64,000 bases of DNA from Hirudo medicinalis. Its lineage: Eukaryota > Annelida > Clitellata > Hirudinida > Hirudinidae. The stretch covers positions 58,182-122,181 of the forward strand of contig MPNW01000166.1 in assembly GCA_011800805.1 (NCBI GenBank). The letters run 5' to 3'. Positions 22,961-36,997 of the stretch are shown piece after piece (the stretch's first letter is position 1; every line of letters begins with the position of its first letter). Both the position numbers and the translations under genes were made by a program. The notes beneath the pieces were generated by a model. That model did not search any database and was not told the DNA's origin. It saw only the letters and a list, made by a program, of their open reading frames with translations.

Positions 22961-25270
22961 CCCCCACGCCAGCAACGATAAAGTAAAATCCAAACTAATT
23001 CTTAAAATTGTATTTTTTCTGTGTCTCAAACTTTAAACCGCTATAAACATTCACACCATAATCAGCTATCAACAACAAGCCACCACGACGCAACCCTCGT
23101 TGGAAAACCAACAAAGTAATTATTGTACAAATCGAAATATTTTTTTAATTTAACTCGAGAAGTTCAAGAAAATACCGATCAGAATTTAATACAGGATATC
23201 AAAAGTAAACCTTGAGGAAGCCGTGAAAGAATTTGTTATCGATTTCCATTTCTGTCGCTCAAATGATATCCAAGGGTGTGGTCTACCATTTCAAATGTAA
23301 GTGGAATTTAATGTCTTGCAGTAGAGTAACATTTAAACATCAAATCCAATTCTTTCATAGAAATACTAAAAAAAGAAGTTATCTCTGAATTGAAAAATTA
23401 GACAATGGGTCTTATAAGATTGCGCTTGTAATTAACTGACCGAATTAATATGCATATTTTGTTAGATTAGAGTATGATAAATATTTACTTTGATACTAAA
23501 CATTATTTTTTAGCCTAATTACCTACATCATGCATACATTTCGAAGGAGACTGCACTGATGCTACTTCAGACAAAATCATGGATCAAAATCAGATATTTA
23601 TGATTTCGAGCATCTCCTTAAAGCTAATGAAACAAAATAATTAGGACCGGAATACTTAAAGCATATGTAAACTCTTTAGATATTAGTAAAGTTCACAAAA
23701 ACCATGGCTACCTGATAATTGCAATGGATGATTTACATTCTTTATCGCAATTAAGAGATTTTAGTCATGAAATATCCAAACATGGTTTTACTTGCCCTGT
23801 TTTAAAGCGTGACTCAATGCTGCAAAGTCTCATTGATCAACTTATTGATCTCAAATTGTGGCCTTTTCTGCGTCTTTCCATGGCTTTTGGTTTGTTTGCT
23901 TTCCAATAAACTATTGATCGATGACAAATATGAAAAACAAAATAAAATATAAAAAGACGGGTAAATTTTTAGTTAAGAAATCCACTGCGCAACTGTGCTA
24001 CAAAAGATTGTCATTCAAACACCAGGTAAAACTATGGAAACGTTTGATCTTTCCTTTGGCCACAAAATTTAATTTTTCCACAAGTATCCAGGTTGTTGCC
24101 TCAACAGCAAACTAATTACAAATTATATAAACAAGCGGCACTCATACTTAATCGTGTTAGTTATGGACAAGCTCTCGATTGCGCACGCACATTTCAGCCA
24201 GTTAATCCAAACCCAGTACTCAATGACTCATAGATTGTGGACAATCAAGACTTTGTGTAATGATTCAAAATTTATCTGAATTAATCACTCCCTAATATTG
24301 TGAAATGCAAGAACTGAAGTATATTTGCATAATTACAATTACAAACTTTCAACAATTTTGATGTCAAAATATGATCAATAATAATAATAAAATAATAATA
24401 ATAAGCGCCACAATATTTAATTGCGCAACATAAACCACACACAGAATTGAAAATACAATTTTCTGGAATTCTTCCCAACAGAAAAACACAAAAGACACAT
24501 TGTGTCATAATCTCACTCTCCTGATAAGAAAATCACCGATCTGTTGAGCATAATAACAATCATGAGGGCAAAGCATTTATGGGGAAGATAGGGTAGAAGT
24601 GAGCGGATAGAAGGATGGTGAGTAGGAAAAAAAAGCAATGGCTATGAAGCCATCCAAGACAGGTTTTACGAAATAAGGCAACCTTGTTGTTGCACAGTCA
24701 AAACGAAACATAAACACTTGTATTTTTCGCTGAGTAATGTAAAAGTAGCTACCTTAATTGAAGAACTCTGCAGTACATCACATGATTTAAGGAAGAAATT
24801 ACAACTAATTAACAAAAATCAAGCTGCCTGAATTTGCAGCACAACTAAATAAACTTAATCGGTCAATACAATAAACGAACCAATTACAATTCCCATCGTG
24901 GAATGATTGCAAGAAGTAAACTCCTTAACGAACAAGCTTCTCAATGCATAAGCAGCACAAAAAGAACAAAATTGTTCAGGCAAAATCAAGGAGCGGCACA
25001 AAACGACACCAAATAATTGTGAGAATGGTGACCATGGCACTGGTTGTGGTGATGGAAAGAAAAATATTGCCACAGCAGACCTTGAGGGAGCATTGAAGAC
25101 AGAGTCAAACTCTAACAAAATGCTCACAAAATATTGTTCCTCGTCAAGACCAAGTTATTTCTGACTTTTCAACAACAAATAACAACAAACAAGTCAGCAA
25201 CAATAAGAAAGAAAATAAGGCAATCTGCATAATTTCAGTTTCTGCACATTTTAATGTAATGTCAGCCCTT
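22961..25270. other. 2.3-kb gap between EFA6 and MFSD11
   Basis: It holds the EFA6 5' flank and the MFSD11 3' flank. AT-rich sequence with only short open frames (for example 23724-23909 plus, 24855-25127 minus), none with a recognisable motif. A short (AAT)n tract lies near 24380. Confidence 0.5.
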
Positions 25271-28200
25271 TTAGATCTTTGAATACTGGGACATGATCTT
25301 CGCCTTGCTCGATCTGTCGGCAAGGAAGAAGAAGAAAGTGCCTAACAGCGACAGGATGGTGAGGATGAGCAGTTGCCAGTGGAGGAGGAGCATGAGACTG
25401 TAAACAAAGGCCGCAGCTGCTGCCAACGACTGCAACGAAGAGAGGGAATGTGATATTAATGAGTGAACATTTCCAACTTGAAATCATTGTTGAAAAAATT
25501 ATGAAGGATGGCTTTATAAATATGTATTTTTATAAACGTTAGTTTTTATTTAAAATAGAATATGTTAGGATGAAAATATTAGTTAGATAATTATATTAAT
25601 GATGACATCATTGCAGCCAGCTGCTTTCATTTTCACTTAGTAACTTCAATCATCAGCATTGGTGACCAGTGAGTTTGAAGATGCAATTTGATTTGTCATC
25701 AAAAAATATCGACATTGGTTTTATTAACCTGTAAGAACTTGAAGAGGGCACAAGCAGATGAAATATCAACTGGGAATATCAAGGAGAGGATGGGATAAAT
25801 CTGAATAGAAAATCAATGGAAATGTTTGTAACAATTACATGAAAAAAGATGTCTTGAGAAGTTTGAGACAATCATTAGTTAGAGCTTTTTCCTTGAATAA
25901 TTTTCTACTTAATCAATATTTAGCTAATGCTCCAGAAATTTGTTCTGAAGAATCAAATTATGAGTTTAACATAATAACTTTGCTAACTTAGTGCAATTGT
26001 TCACAATAGAAATAACATTCAATGTTGAAGGTGAACCAATGCAGGAGTCATTCTATTTAGATATTCTGTCCTAATTAGCTTTCTAATGAAACTCAACTCA
26101 ACTCAGTCTTTGCTAAGTTTGACGATTCAAAGCAAAGAAAAAAAAGCACTAAAAATAAAACATAAAAAATTCCTTCGAGAAAAGAAACCTGCGTGTTGAA
26201 GGCACTGTCCCCGAAGCCGAGAAGGAATGCACAAACGAGCACAATGTATAAGCTGAAAAACAGGAAGACGTTAAAATAATTTGTTAGAATTACAATGAGC
26301 TGCATAACACGATACTAATTCACTTGGAATGATTAACAGCGATTAAAAAAATCTAGCTGATCGAGATCACAATTAGGTATGGCATTAACATCAAAATTAC
26401 ATTGGAAATATTCGCTACATTGAATGGACTGCTATTGTAGCAAATTACATTGTTTGAAGAAACGTCTTGCATTCATTGACCTCATGACCAACTCACTTTG
26501 GGGCAAAGTAAGAGAATCCGGTGACTTCGACGAGCGGCGACAACGGATTGAAGGTGATGAAGATGAGGAAGAAGGAAGTAATGTGGGCAAGGAAGCCGAT
26601 GAAGACCACGAGACTCTTGTCTGGTCTTTTAGTAGGTGCAAAATTGCCAAGGATACCAAACAGCAGTCCTCCTGAGGGAGAGATATGATTGAAAATTAAC
26701 TAAATAATCGAAGATTTAGATCTGAAAAATAAATAGCCAATAAAAATTCTGAATCACAAACAAATTACTCTAGGGATGTGAGCATTTATTAGAAACAGTA
26801 TTAATGTTGTGACAAGTTTAATGAGTCTGTTTCACCAAAACATAAACAAGTACCAGAAAAGCATCTTGGACTTATGAATTATTTTCATTTTATGCAAGGA
26901 ATGGCAGGAATGAAGGAGAGATTCAACGTAGAATCAATAACATAACACCCTATCCTGGCACCGAATGTCACTCCTCTAACCTAAGATAAAGTCTAGATTG
27001 AAGTTCATCGCAAAAATTAATGTACCTAGAATTTGACCAAGTCCTGTTGCGAGGCCAGAGAAGCCTGCATATTGTTTGGCAGAACCTCCAAAGCTCTTGG
27101 TGTGCCCCACAGAAGTGATAAAAACAGAGGACCAAAATGAAGTTTCTAATCCTGGATTAGTTAGTTGAGAAATGAGTTCATAAAACACTGTCAATGTGTT
27201 GAATTAATTTTATCAACTTTTTGAAACAATGTTTTAAAACCATCGCATTGATGCAGCCTGAATATTGATTTTATGCAATAAACAAATTATAAATAATTAT
27301 TACATCATTACGATGTTGAAATAACCCACCAGTGTACAGAAATAGAACAGCAAGCAGCAGCATCTCCTTGGTGGTAACAAGTTGAAGAGACCTAACTGTT
27401 GATTGGTTGAAGTTCAAACTAATATTGATGCTTAACAAAATAAACAATAAAAAAGTTGTTTGTGACAATATATAAATGCAGGAAAATGAAAGTAATGACA
27501 TTGTCAACAATAACAAAGCATGACAAACATTGAAACCACTTCATACAAACACAAAACAAAAATTTACCAAAGACTTCCTTCATGGATTCTCTGCAAAGAT
27601 TTAAACAGCCAATCAGAAACATGGAATTCAATGCAACGAATCACATTCAAACTTATCACAAGCTTTTATTTTTAGAATCCTTTTCGATGGCTCTCACAAC
27701 AGACTCACGGAGAGCAATAAAACGGACTCAATAAAACAGATATTCAAAAAAATTACTTTGGTTCATTGGATTGCTTCGATGGACTCCTGAACAGCAGCAT
27801 GAGCAACACTCCGATGCAACCAACAACTGTGAGGCTGATGAAAAGGATCGTTCGTACCCTGGCACCAATTTGCTCGAGACCAGAGAATTCGAAATAAACG
27901 AAGAGATTTCCCCAGATGAGGCTGGGAGTAACAATGAAAAATAAATGAAACATCTTCAGGTTTATCGTTATAATGGCATCACGTTCTTATTTTAAATCAG
28001 TACATGATGACCTTTATACAGGCAAAATGCATTTGAGTGAATATTGAGAAGAACTCCAAAGAAATTCCAAAATGGAATCATTAGGTTTTACATATCAAAT
28101 ATTATGTTCAATGTATTAGTAAATATTGCACCGAATTCAATGCAAAAGTACTCAGAAGACAAGTGGCAAATAGGTAGTCACCCCTAGCAATTAAATATCT

Positions 28201-29787
28201 CTGTAAAAAGTGGTTCTGTTAGGAAGAACACAACAGACTAGGCAAAACATAATTAGTTCAATGCTAATGAAGTAACTGCATCCTAAATTACACACGCACG
28301 GTGAAAAGTATGGGAGAATGTAAACACACGACTAAATCTTGGTCAAAACATTTACATGCATGCAGTCAGTTCCTCACAAGTCTTCAGTCGACATACGATA
28401 ATCTTATGACAATTTAATTACTGAAATATTCAAATGCATGCCACAAATTCAAATGAATTATTAGTGAATGGAAACCTACCTGGACTGGAAAAGAGCCCAA
28501 AAGATACCAGTGTTTCTGGTCATGGTATTCAAGTTTGAGTTTTGGGCAAGAAATTTACCCTGTGCTGTCCATAGAACTGGAACAAAAAGCATTTTATTTC
28601 AAATAAAATCTTTCAGAGTTACACCAATAATTATATTTATTCCTTGAGTTTTAGTATTATTATTATTATTATTATTATTATCATTTTATTTTTCAATTGG
28701 AATTAAAGTCTAAGAACATCAATTAAATCATTTACTGACAGATGCTTGTAACATTTTAAAAAATTACCTGCAGCTCCCAATCCAACCAAAATGGATGACA
28801 AGTATAGAGTCTCCTGCATGGGCTTCAGGAACAGTCCAATGAAAAGGCTGGTTTCAAAACAAAATTTACATTACTAAACAAATATTATTAACGAAGCAAT
28901 ACTTACTATATTAATATTATTGCTTACATGATATCCAAATATGATATAAATAACCATCAAGACTGTAATAACCAATAGTGAGCCATGACTAACCAGTAAA
29001 GTGAGCCTCCAGCAATCATAGCCCACTTCGATCCAAAGAGGGCAACCAGGGAGGGTGCCACCCAGTTAGAAACAGCAAAAGAACCATAAAGAAGGGCAAG
29101 GCTGAAATAAATAGAATTTTATTAATGACCATAATTTGTTATTGATAAATAATAATAGTTCGTAATTATAATCGCAAAAATTATTTATAGTAATATTATG
29201 CATGATGTCACATGCATAGCATCAGAGGTGCATTAGTTCTCAGAGTAGCTTGGATTCTTGGGCTCCTCAAATGATTTCCTCAAAATGCTATTGTCAAATA
29301 GTTTGACGTGACATGAGAATGTTATGAGTAATAAGAGCTTATTAATGATTTTAATTATTCATCATGATATTGGAAATGAGGATGCCAAGGAACAATTTTA
29401 ACAAATAATGTAAAGACCAAAGTCCACATATTTAATATATTCACCTGGTGTAACCATTTCCTGATGTGTGGTTGGTTTCGTTGTTGGCTCCTTCAAGAAC
29501 AAGAGTCTGGAATATGTTGTAGTTTGCATTATACATATGCAAATTAGAAAAACTTGGTATCATAAATAAAATCAATCTTTAAATATGATCAAACCAACCT
29601 GAACCATAGCACAGGTTTGGAAGGCAGTAAACAGGCTCATGAAAGTAATTCCGAGCATGACGATGTTGAAAAGCTTCCATTTTTTAGATCCATCATTTCC
29701 CTCCGAACTTGAAAGGATGCTCCCAACACTTGAATTTATCTGACTCTCTGTGGCACTCGGTAGTGAACTTTCAACACTCTTTTCCAT
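25271..29787 (-). CDS. MFSD11: MFSD11, UNC93-like major-facilitator membrane protein
   Basis: A multi-pass member of the UNC93-like MFS family; its substrate is unknown. About thirteen exons, starting 29787-29599 (acidic N-terminus, then KKWKLFNIVMLGITFMSLFTAFQTCA). Further exons lie near 29450-29508, 28995-29102, 28768-28849, 28484-28575, 27765-27920 (SLIWGNLFVYFEFSG), 27571-27596, 27336-27407 (VTTKEMLLLAVLFLYTG), 27027-27163, 26510-26670 (GGLLFGILGN), 26193-26255 (LLGFGDSAFNTQ), 25732-25801 (CALFKFLQ) and 25432-25271 (LLLHWQLLILTILSLLG, ending QYSKI). Order and spacing follow human MFSD11 throughout, including the TAFQT and GLGDSxFNTQ motifs. The N-terminus carries about 30 extra Ser/Glu-rich residues before the first helix. 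Exact splice positions were checked only for the first exon and the stop. Confidence 0.93.
28655..28682. repeat. (ATT)n microsatellite
   Basis: Triplet run in an MFSD11 intron. Confidence 0.85.
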
Positions 29788-30966
29788 TTATTACAAATTC
29801 TTTTGTAATTATTCGTAAAAGTTGCAAAGACCTCCTGCGCCTAGTTTGGGAATTATTAAGGTTCGCGACAGATGCAAGCCTCAAACTACAAAAAGTGAAT
29901 TTAAAGGTAAATAATTTGTGCACAAAAGTTAATTAGTTCGTGTCACAAAAATGACTCTAGCACGAAATACGTCTGAAATAAGAGGTGTGTCGAGAAGACA
30001 CCTTAAGCTTTTATTGAGGAATGAAAGGTTATACTAACATCATGTGAGTTTGCCATGTGATAACCTTAATAAATTCTGCTAGTAGGCTGGTTACCAACGC
30101 TAGCCCAAATCACCTTGCAACGGACTTTAATCAAATAAATAAATAAATAAATAAAGGTTACCAACGCCATGCATATTTAACTGATTGTAGCTGCAACAAA
30201 TGTGGTGACATTTCAAAAGCTTAATAATTCATGCTTTTTATTGCAACACAATTAAATTTGGAAATTATCGAATAATTTCAGAATTTGTCCGGTTATTTTG
30301 TTATGTTCACACCGATATGTTATGCTGAAAGGTTGACCAAAGGTTTGCCTGTTCAGATGACCTTCTTTAATTAGCTTATTCGAAATTTGGGGAGGGGAGG
30401 GTTTATGCTACCATTAATTTCATGGTCAACATTAGTTGCTAATGCACAGTTTTATACCAGAAAGTGGCCGCATTGATCCTCTTCCTCCTTAACCACATTT
30501 AAAAAAAAATTATTTAAAGTAATAAAATTGGCCCTCCTCAGAATCTCAAAGTTTTGAACAAAACTGTCGAAGATACATGTACTTGTCAAGATTGTCAGCC
30601 CTGTCACATCAGTCCAACAAATTTCACAAACTGTCCTTTACTGTTTTAGTCTTTTCAACCACAGCTTTAACTTACATGGTCAATGCACTTTATTACTAAT
30701 TATATATAATATCACACATAATTTCTGACAAAATAAATCTAATTGTTAATATACGAAACAAAATAACCTGTAGTTAGTAATTTGAAGTCCTTGTTTACTC
30801 TGGGGTGCATGGGTATTTTGTTGTGGACGTTAATGTATGGCACTGGTTTCGTTCGACGTTTTTCTATTATTGCCTCTATAATTGGTTCAAGGATTTTAGG
30901 CAACGTCAAAATTACCGAGACATTGAGACAAAAAGTCATTCTAATTGTTAACTATCTGTTGATAAA
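29788..30966. promoter_or_regulatory. Divergent intergenic region, MFSD11 / CIAO3
   Basis: The 1.2 kb between two start codons that point away from each other. It holds a short retroposed insert with flanking repeats (30101-30155) and no convincing exon. Promoter function is inferred from position. Confidence 0.35.
30089..30167 (+). mobile_element. 5'-truncated retroposon with 12-bp target-site duplication
   Basis: GGTTACCAACGC at 30089-30100 is repeated exactly at 30156-30167. Between them lie 55 bases that end in a (AAAT)n tail. A direct repeat directly bordering an insert with a 3' simple-repeat tail is the footprint of non-LTR retrotransposition. The insert is too short to name its family. 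Confidence 0.75.
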
Positions 30967-33892
30967 ATGAGTGGTGTGGTTAGGCTGCACATTCCAGATG
31001 ATTATCTGGCTCCATCGTCGGTTGGTTTTAGGGCTTTTATCAACTGCATCGACTAAATATTTTTTTAGAAGTTTTTTTTTATGTTTTGGTAATAGGTTAT
31101 GATATTCCTCATCTTGAATCAAATGTTTGATTGAAATTTTAGACGTGCATAAAACCTTTCAGTTTCGAAAAAAAATCTGATACCAAAAGGAAAATCGAGT
31201 TTGAAGGATCTACAGTAACAGCAGAGGTATGCATAATTTTATATGAATAAAAAGCTATAATTAATTGTTTAATAATTACGAACTATGTTAAGGTATTTGA
31301 TTTGATATTTTTTTGGTAATATGAATGATCAAGCATTGATATTAGTGTATTTCTAAAGTAAACATTTGTACATTTAAACACATTTTTAAAGAAAAAAATT
31401 GAAAAACCAGAGAAAGTGCAAATAAGTTTGAAGGATTGTCTCTCATGCAGTGGTTGCATCACATCTTCTGAGGTGGTTCTCGTTGCAGAACAGAGTCTAA
31501 ACTTTTTCTATGACTTCTTGTCAGAAAACAGGACACTCGAGGTTCATTTCATTTTTGAAAAATCTTACATTTGCTTTTGAAAGATTATCTCTGAGAGCAG
31601 TAGACTTTTTTCACTTTCTAAAATTTGGAATATCTAGGCTACAAAGCTTAACCTTTATAATGACTTTGAGATGGCACATAACTTAAAGTCCCACTGTTAA
31701 AGCCTCTAAATCCTCTTCAGGATTTGGTTTTAATTCTATGATTAAACAAATGTAATATTCACTTTGAAAATAATCTGAGGTTTCCATCCAGTGATGTGTA
31801 AGTTTTTGATACAACAAGTGAAACAAACTTTGATCCAGCATGGCATCTCATTGCAACAATTTTGTATTGGCATTGAGAGGATTTCTTTTTTATTTCTTTG
31901 GAGAGCACTCTTGTTATAAGATTATATTACAATTATTATTATGTACACATAATTAAAAAATAATATTAACTGAACATGCATATTTTTTACAAGTGATTAT
32001 GTTTTGTATCTTTCTCAGAAAGACAAAAGAAAACTCATTGCCATCTCAATATCTCCTCAAACAAAGGCTTCCATAGCAGTCAAGAATAATCTGTCCTACG
32101 AAGAAACTTCTAAGAAACTCAACTGCTTCCTCAAGAGGATGGGTGATTATGATTCTTGTAATGCATTATCATAAGGCTTATTTCACTGCACTGTAACTGC
32201 ATAACTTTGTGTTGCATTAAATTTTAATTATTCTGGAATATAAATTTATTGTTTAAGTTATACTTTGATGATGATATTAATGAGCTTTTTTTTGCTAATG
32301 CATTGTCGATGAACCTTCAGGGGCCGACATCGTCTTGGACACAACTGTTGGCAGGGAGTTGAGCCTGTTGGAAAGTGGCAGAGAATTTGTTCGACATTTC
32401 CGAGAGCAAAAGGACCTTCCACTGTTTACGAGTGCATGCCCCGCCTGGGTTTCCTATGTGGAAAAGAGTATGGAGGAAAATACCATCAAACACATGAGCG
32501 TTATCAAGTCAGCACAACAGATGACTGCCACCATCATCAAGAACCACCTGGCAGGAAAGCTTGGAGTGACAAATCCGACTCAAGTCTTCCATGTTTCCGT
32601 GGCAGCCTGTTATGACAGAAAGCTAGAAGCTTCAAGAAATGATTTCTATGACAAAGAGCTTGATTGCAAGGATGTTGACTGCGTCCTGACTTCTGGTTTG
32701 AACCAATGATGTTGATGTGAATTTTTGCCACAAATATCTTTAGATTCCATTAAAATGTCCTTCTTTGATGGTGATGATGATGATGATGATAAATCCCATC
32801 TTGATAGGAATGTTGTTTATCAAACAGGTGAATTGCAAGAGATGATTGAAAAGGAAGGCTTATCATTGGCTGAACTTGATTATGAAGATTCCAACAAGTA
32901 AGCTAAATTGTCAAGCATCTTGAAATTTTTGGAGGATAACTCAGCATTTCCGACATTTATTATGCTTAGTTGTAATGTTCATTTATGATAAATGCCATAT
33001 AATAATAAATTAATTACAATTTAATAAATTTATAGTTTAGAACTTCTGGAGTATCCTGAGTGTTGGAGCCATGAGAAGTCAGAGAGTGATGGTTACATGA
33101 ATTATGTGGTGAGGTATGCTGCTAAGGAGCTCTTCAACAAAGACCTCGATGTCTTGGAGTACAAAGTTCTCAGGTAACAGGTACATGTCATTAAGTGCTC
33201 AAATTACTTATTTGATTGACTAAAACCGTTTTGAAAACATCTCTAGACATGCTGACATGCAAGAAGTGCTCATTTACGACGATCACGAGTCAAGCAACAG
33301 TGTCGACAATTCAAATGAATCTTCTAGTGGGGATGTAGAAGCCAAAAAACCCCTATTGAGATTTGCTTTTGCTTATGGCTTCCGTAAGCTGCAAGACGTG
33401 GCCAGGAAGTTCAAAAGGAAGCAGCTACCTTACGATTATGTGGAAGTCATGGCCTGCCCGACAGGTATTCCACAGAGTATTTTGCTTAATTAGATTACTT
33501 ACGAGATACAGTAAAATAGACGAAATCATCGTAAAATCGATTTCTCAACACCTTAGATTCAGTTGAACCTTACTTGGTCATCTGTGCAGTGGATTGAACA
33601 TTTGAATTCTTGACTTACTGATGTCGTTGTCACCATTACATGGAAGCTTTACCAGCATTTTGTTTTGACGTATTCAGGCTGCTTGAATGGGGGTGGTCAA
33701 ATCCAGACTAAGAATTTACCAAAAGTAAGAGAAGAATACAACTCCATTGCCAAGCAACCAGTGGGAGTACATCCAGCTGTCATCCAACTTTACTCCGAAT
33801 GGCTGGAGAAACTGAGCCATGAAGAATTTTACAAAATGACAAGAACACAGTTTAGGTCTATACCTAAAGTTAATGACTTCCTCAATTTTTAA
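30967..33892 (+). CDS. CIAO3: CIAO3 (NARFL/IOP1), cytosolic iron-sulfur assembly factor
   Basis: An iron-only-hydrogenase-like protein that bridges the early and late steps of cytosolic Fe-S protein assembly. Nine exons: 30967-31020, 31143-31226, 31392-31541, 32019-32142, 32321-32695, 32828-32897, 33036-33173, 33247-33464 and 33678-33892. They sum to 1428 nt, giving 475 residues; human CIAO3 has 476. All eight expected cluster cysteines are visible: TCIKPF, the DCLSCSGC trio, [14 protein letters not shown] and MACPTGCLNGGG. N-terminal [17 protein letters not shown] fits the family. Residues about 300-320 hold a Ser/Asp-rich insert. An AATAAA signal lies at 33932-33937. It is divergent from MFSD11 and convergent with Numb. 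Confidence 0.97.
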
Positions 33893-33931
33893 GCAAGGTC
33901 GTGGAAGAAAACCTTTTTATTCAGTTATGTG

Positions 33932-33937
33932 AATAAA
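33932..33937 (+). terminator. CIAO3 polyadenylation signal AATAAA
   Basis: The canonical hexamer lies about 40 bases after the CIAO3 stop codon. Confidence 0.6.
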
Positions 33938-34509
33938 GTTCCTTTTTGTATGATTTTATGAAAGCATGGAGAATGTCAAACACCCGAGGAAACTTATTTT
34001 TATTATTGTTTAGCTTTTGTCATATCTTCAGCTCTTAGGGGGTAAGGCAGGCTTCATATGAAACAATCCATTCATTGTTAGGATAACAAGTATAAAGAAA
34101 TAATGTTTACTGGTTTGAAAGAGGTATTAGTAAAGATGTAATGTAACAGGCCAAAAAATAACATTTGCCTGAAATTTGGCATTACTTAATGTGATGAGCA
34201 ACATTTAATGTGGATACAACTGGGTTTGTGTGTGTCATGCATTTCCTACTATTTGAAAATAACACTGCTACAGTGGGACAAATATCGTCAGAGTATGTAA
34301 ATATTGCAACCTGCAAAATTTAACATTTCAAAACGTGCTGAGAGTTTTTGAAAATGACCCCATGAATTAATATTTCGAGGCAGACTAGAAGAAAGCGTCA
34401 TCAAAAAAACCGAGTATAAGGTGGTAAATTCAAAAATAGGGTCATGCATATGATTACAACATCCATGAGAGCATGCACTATTGAATGAAACTCGCAAATA
34501 TTTTCGAGC

Positions 34510-35005
34510 GCAAAAATGGCGTCATTCGTCATCATTTAATACTGATTCATTGAATGCTGAAAGGAAGCGTCCCTTCGAGAATATCTCATGAGGATTTAAA
34601 ATCAGCCAGTAAGAAGAAAATGAGATGGAATAGAAAAGGAATCAAAGCAATTAAAATAGTAGGAATACCAGGACTGGTTACAACCACATGTGAAAAGATG
34701 TAAAAGAAAAAAAAACTCATTTAGCTAATTAATATGCACAGCCATCCTGCAACTGATGAAAATTTGAACAAAACCAAAGAGACTGATCTCCTCAAAAATA
34801 AAAATATTCATTGCCAGATAACGAGCAACAGGAATTTATAAATGCATGTCAAGCAATGGAGGAGCTGTTAGAATCTGGAGACAACAGGGGATGTTCTCGA
34901 GAACCTGGAATTACGAACGAAAACTCCACAACAAAGGTCTCAAAGGAAATATTTAACAAAATCGACACACTACAAAGCGTTATCCACTTTCAAATGAAGA
35001 AATAA
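34510..35005 (+). other. Coding-like open stretches, no gene resolved
   Basis: Between the convergent CIAO3 and Numb genes lie three purine-rich open segments in different frames. One encodes SLNAERKRPFENIS near 34550-34590. The next runs from EDLKSASKKKMRWNRKG to a stop near 34700. The last, about 34818-35005, contains NEQQEFINACQAMEELLES and follows a possible acceptor (TTGCCAG). They could be exons of a small gene, a frameshifted pseudogene, or chance. No family is recognised. Confidence 0.25.
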
Positions 35006-35158
35006 AAGCAACTGAGATTTAAAGTGAAATGGATACTGGTTTAACAGACATAACATTATTTTTATGATAAACTTGTAGAAGAAATAGAAAATAATGCAAA
35101 CTAAAGACTAGGATAATATGCAACTTGAGAATGGGAGAGCCATAACTAATTTAACCGA

Positions 35159-36837
35159 TCAGAGAAATGGGTTGGCATTGTTGCTGAAAGCAGCCAATGA
35201 ATTCTCTGGAACGGACACCTGTGACTTGAAGGGTATCTTGTTGTCAAAGGCAATGCCACATGAAAATGGATTTGACACGGAGAGGAAAGAGCTGCGACCT
35301 CTTGCATATAAAAACGAGCTCCCATTCTCGGCCTGCAACTGCACAAACCGACGGTGATCATCCATGGATGAGCTGTTGCCATTGGAAATGGACAGAGATT
35401 CGGCAATGTCGTTCAGCCAGCACTCGGCATCGGACAGCTTTCTGGTTGGATTAGTTGAAACGTCGTGGATGTTTGGACTGAGGGAGTTTTCATTTCTACT
35501 TCTGTGAGTCATGACAGTGTTGAAGGGATCGATAGAAGTGATGGAGGATGAATCAGCTGGAAAGTCAATTCCGCTCGATGGTGCTTGTCTCGGACAGGAA
35601 TCCGAAAGGAAATTCGTGCGGTTGTCGGCATTGTTGTTGTCCTCGTCGCCACTGCCGTCTTTGTTGTTGTTGATGCTGTTGGTGATGTTTTCTTCGTAGA
35701 TGGTGAAAACATCTCCATCTTCAGTGTAGTTGGATGCAGAAAAGTTGAACTCTGACCTCCTATGATTTTCACCATTGTTTTGCAACTGGAGGGAATGTTG
35801 TCTCTTGAAGAAGTCACTTGAAGGACGAGGTCGCTTGATCTCAAACTCGTTCCTAATGACTGGCCTGCTGGGCACGGGTTCTGTTTTGATGCAACTTACT
35901 TGTGTAATAACAGTAATAATAAAAATAGTATTATTAACAGCAATAATAATGTTAACAACATCATAAATAGAATTGGCAACAATAAACATAATATTAATAT
36001 TTAAAGCCAGGGGAATCATCCATCAATATTTAATGCCGAACTCTGTCCAAGTTAGATGGGAGAAAACAAGGCATTGGCATTTAAATGCAAACATCCTGGC
36101 ACAATTATTCAGCAATCATAACATCCTGTGATGTCTGCATAATTCTCAATTGGTGTCACATTAGGAAGGCAGTTAGGTTCATGCAGTGGACCAATTGTTT
36201 AAGCATACCACAAGTTTGTATTGCAATTGGGTACTTACAATTAGTACTTCTATCAAATAGTTTCAATTATTTATGCAAGTCTGACTATCCTTGAGTAAAT
36301 TGACAGAATGTAGCCCTACATAAATATAAAAATCACTCATCACAGATACCATATCTTAATAAAAGAAATAAAAGGGCATGTATAATTAGAAAGAATATCT
36401 TATTAATGTTCATCTTGCTATTTAGCTTATTAATTACTATTAAAAAATCTAAATTAAAGTAAAGAAGACATGCCCAAATCAATAACAACAAAACAACAAT
36501 CCAAGTAAAGATGTCACAACCTGTCACCATGGTGACCTGAGGGTCACTTATCCTTTCCAGGAGAGAGGCCTGTCTAAAGAAAGGTCTGGAGGGGCCGAAC
36601 TGAGAATCTCCGTTTCTGTTTTTATCCGAGGCAAATAAGGGTGCCTGATAACTAGAAGATGAAACCAGATTCTTTTGCTTCTCCCTGATCTGCTTCTTTT
36701 CCAAGCAAACTGCAAATGCACATCCCAGGGCATGGCTCAGACGTTCACCCTGCAGGGATAAATATTGTCTAATGTTCTTGGTAGACTATATCAAGATGAC
36801 AATGATAATGCATCACAAAAATGCAGCAATAATAACA

Positions 36838-36877
<40 letters not shown>

Positions 36878-36941
36878 CAAAATCACAAATTGACAATATT
36901 AGTGATATGAATATATGCATATATGACAGCCAAATGATGTN

Positions 36942-36997
<56 letters not shown>

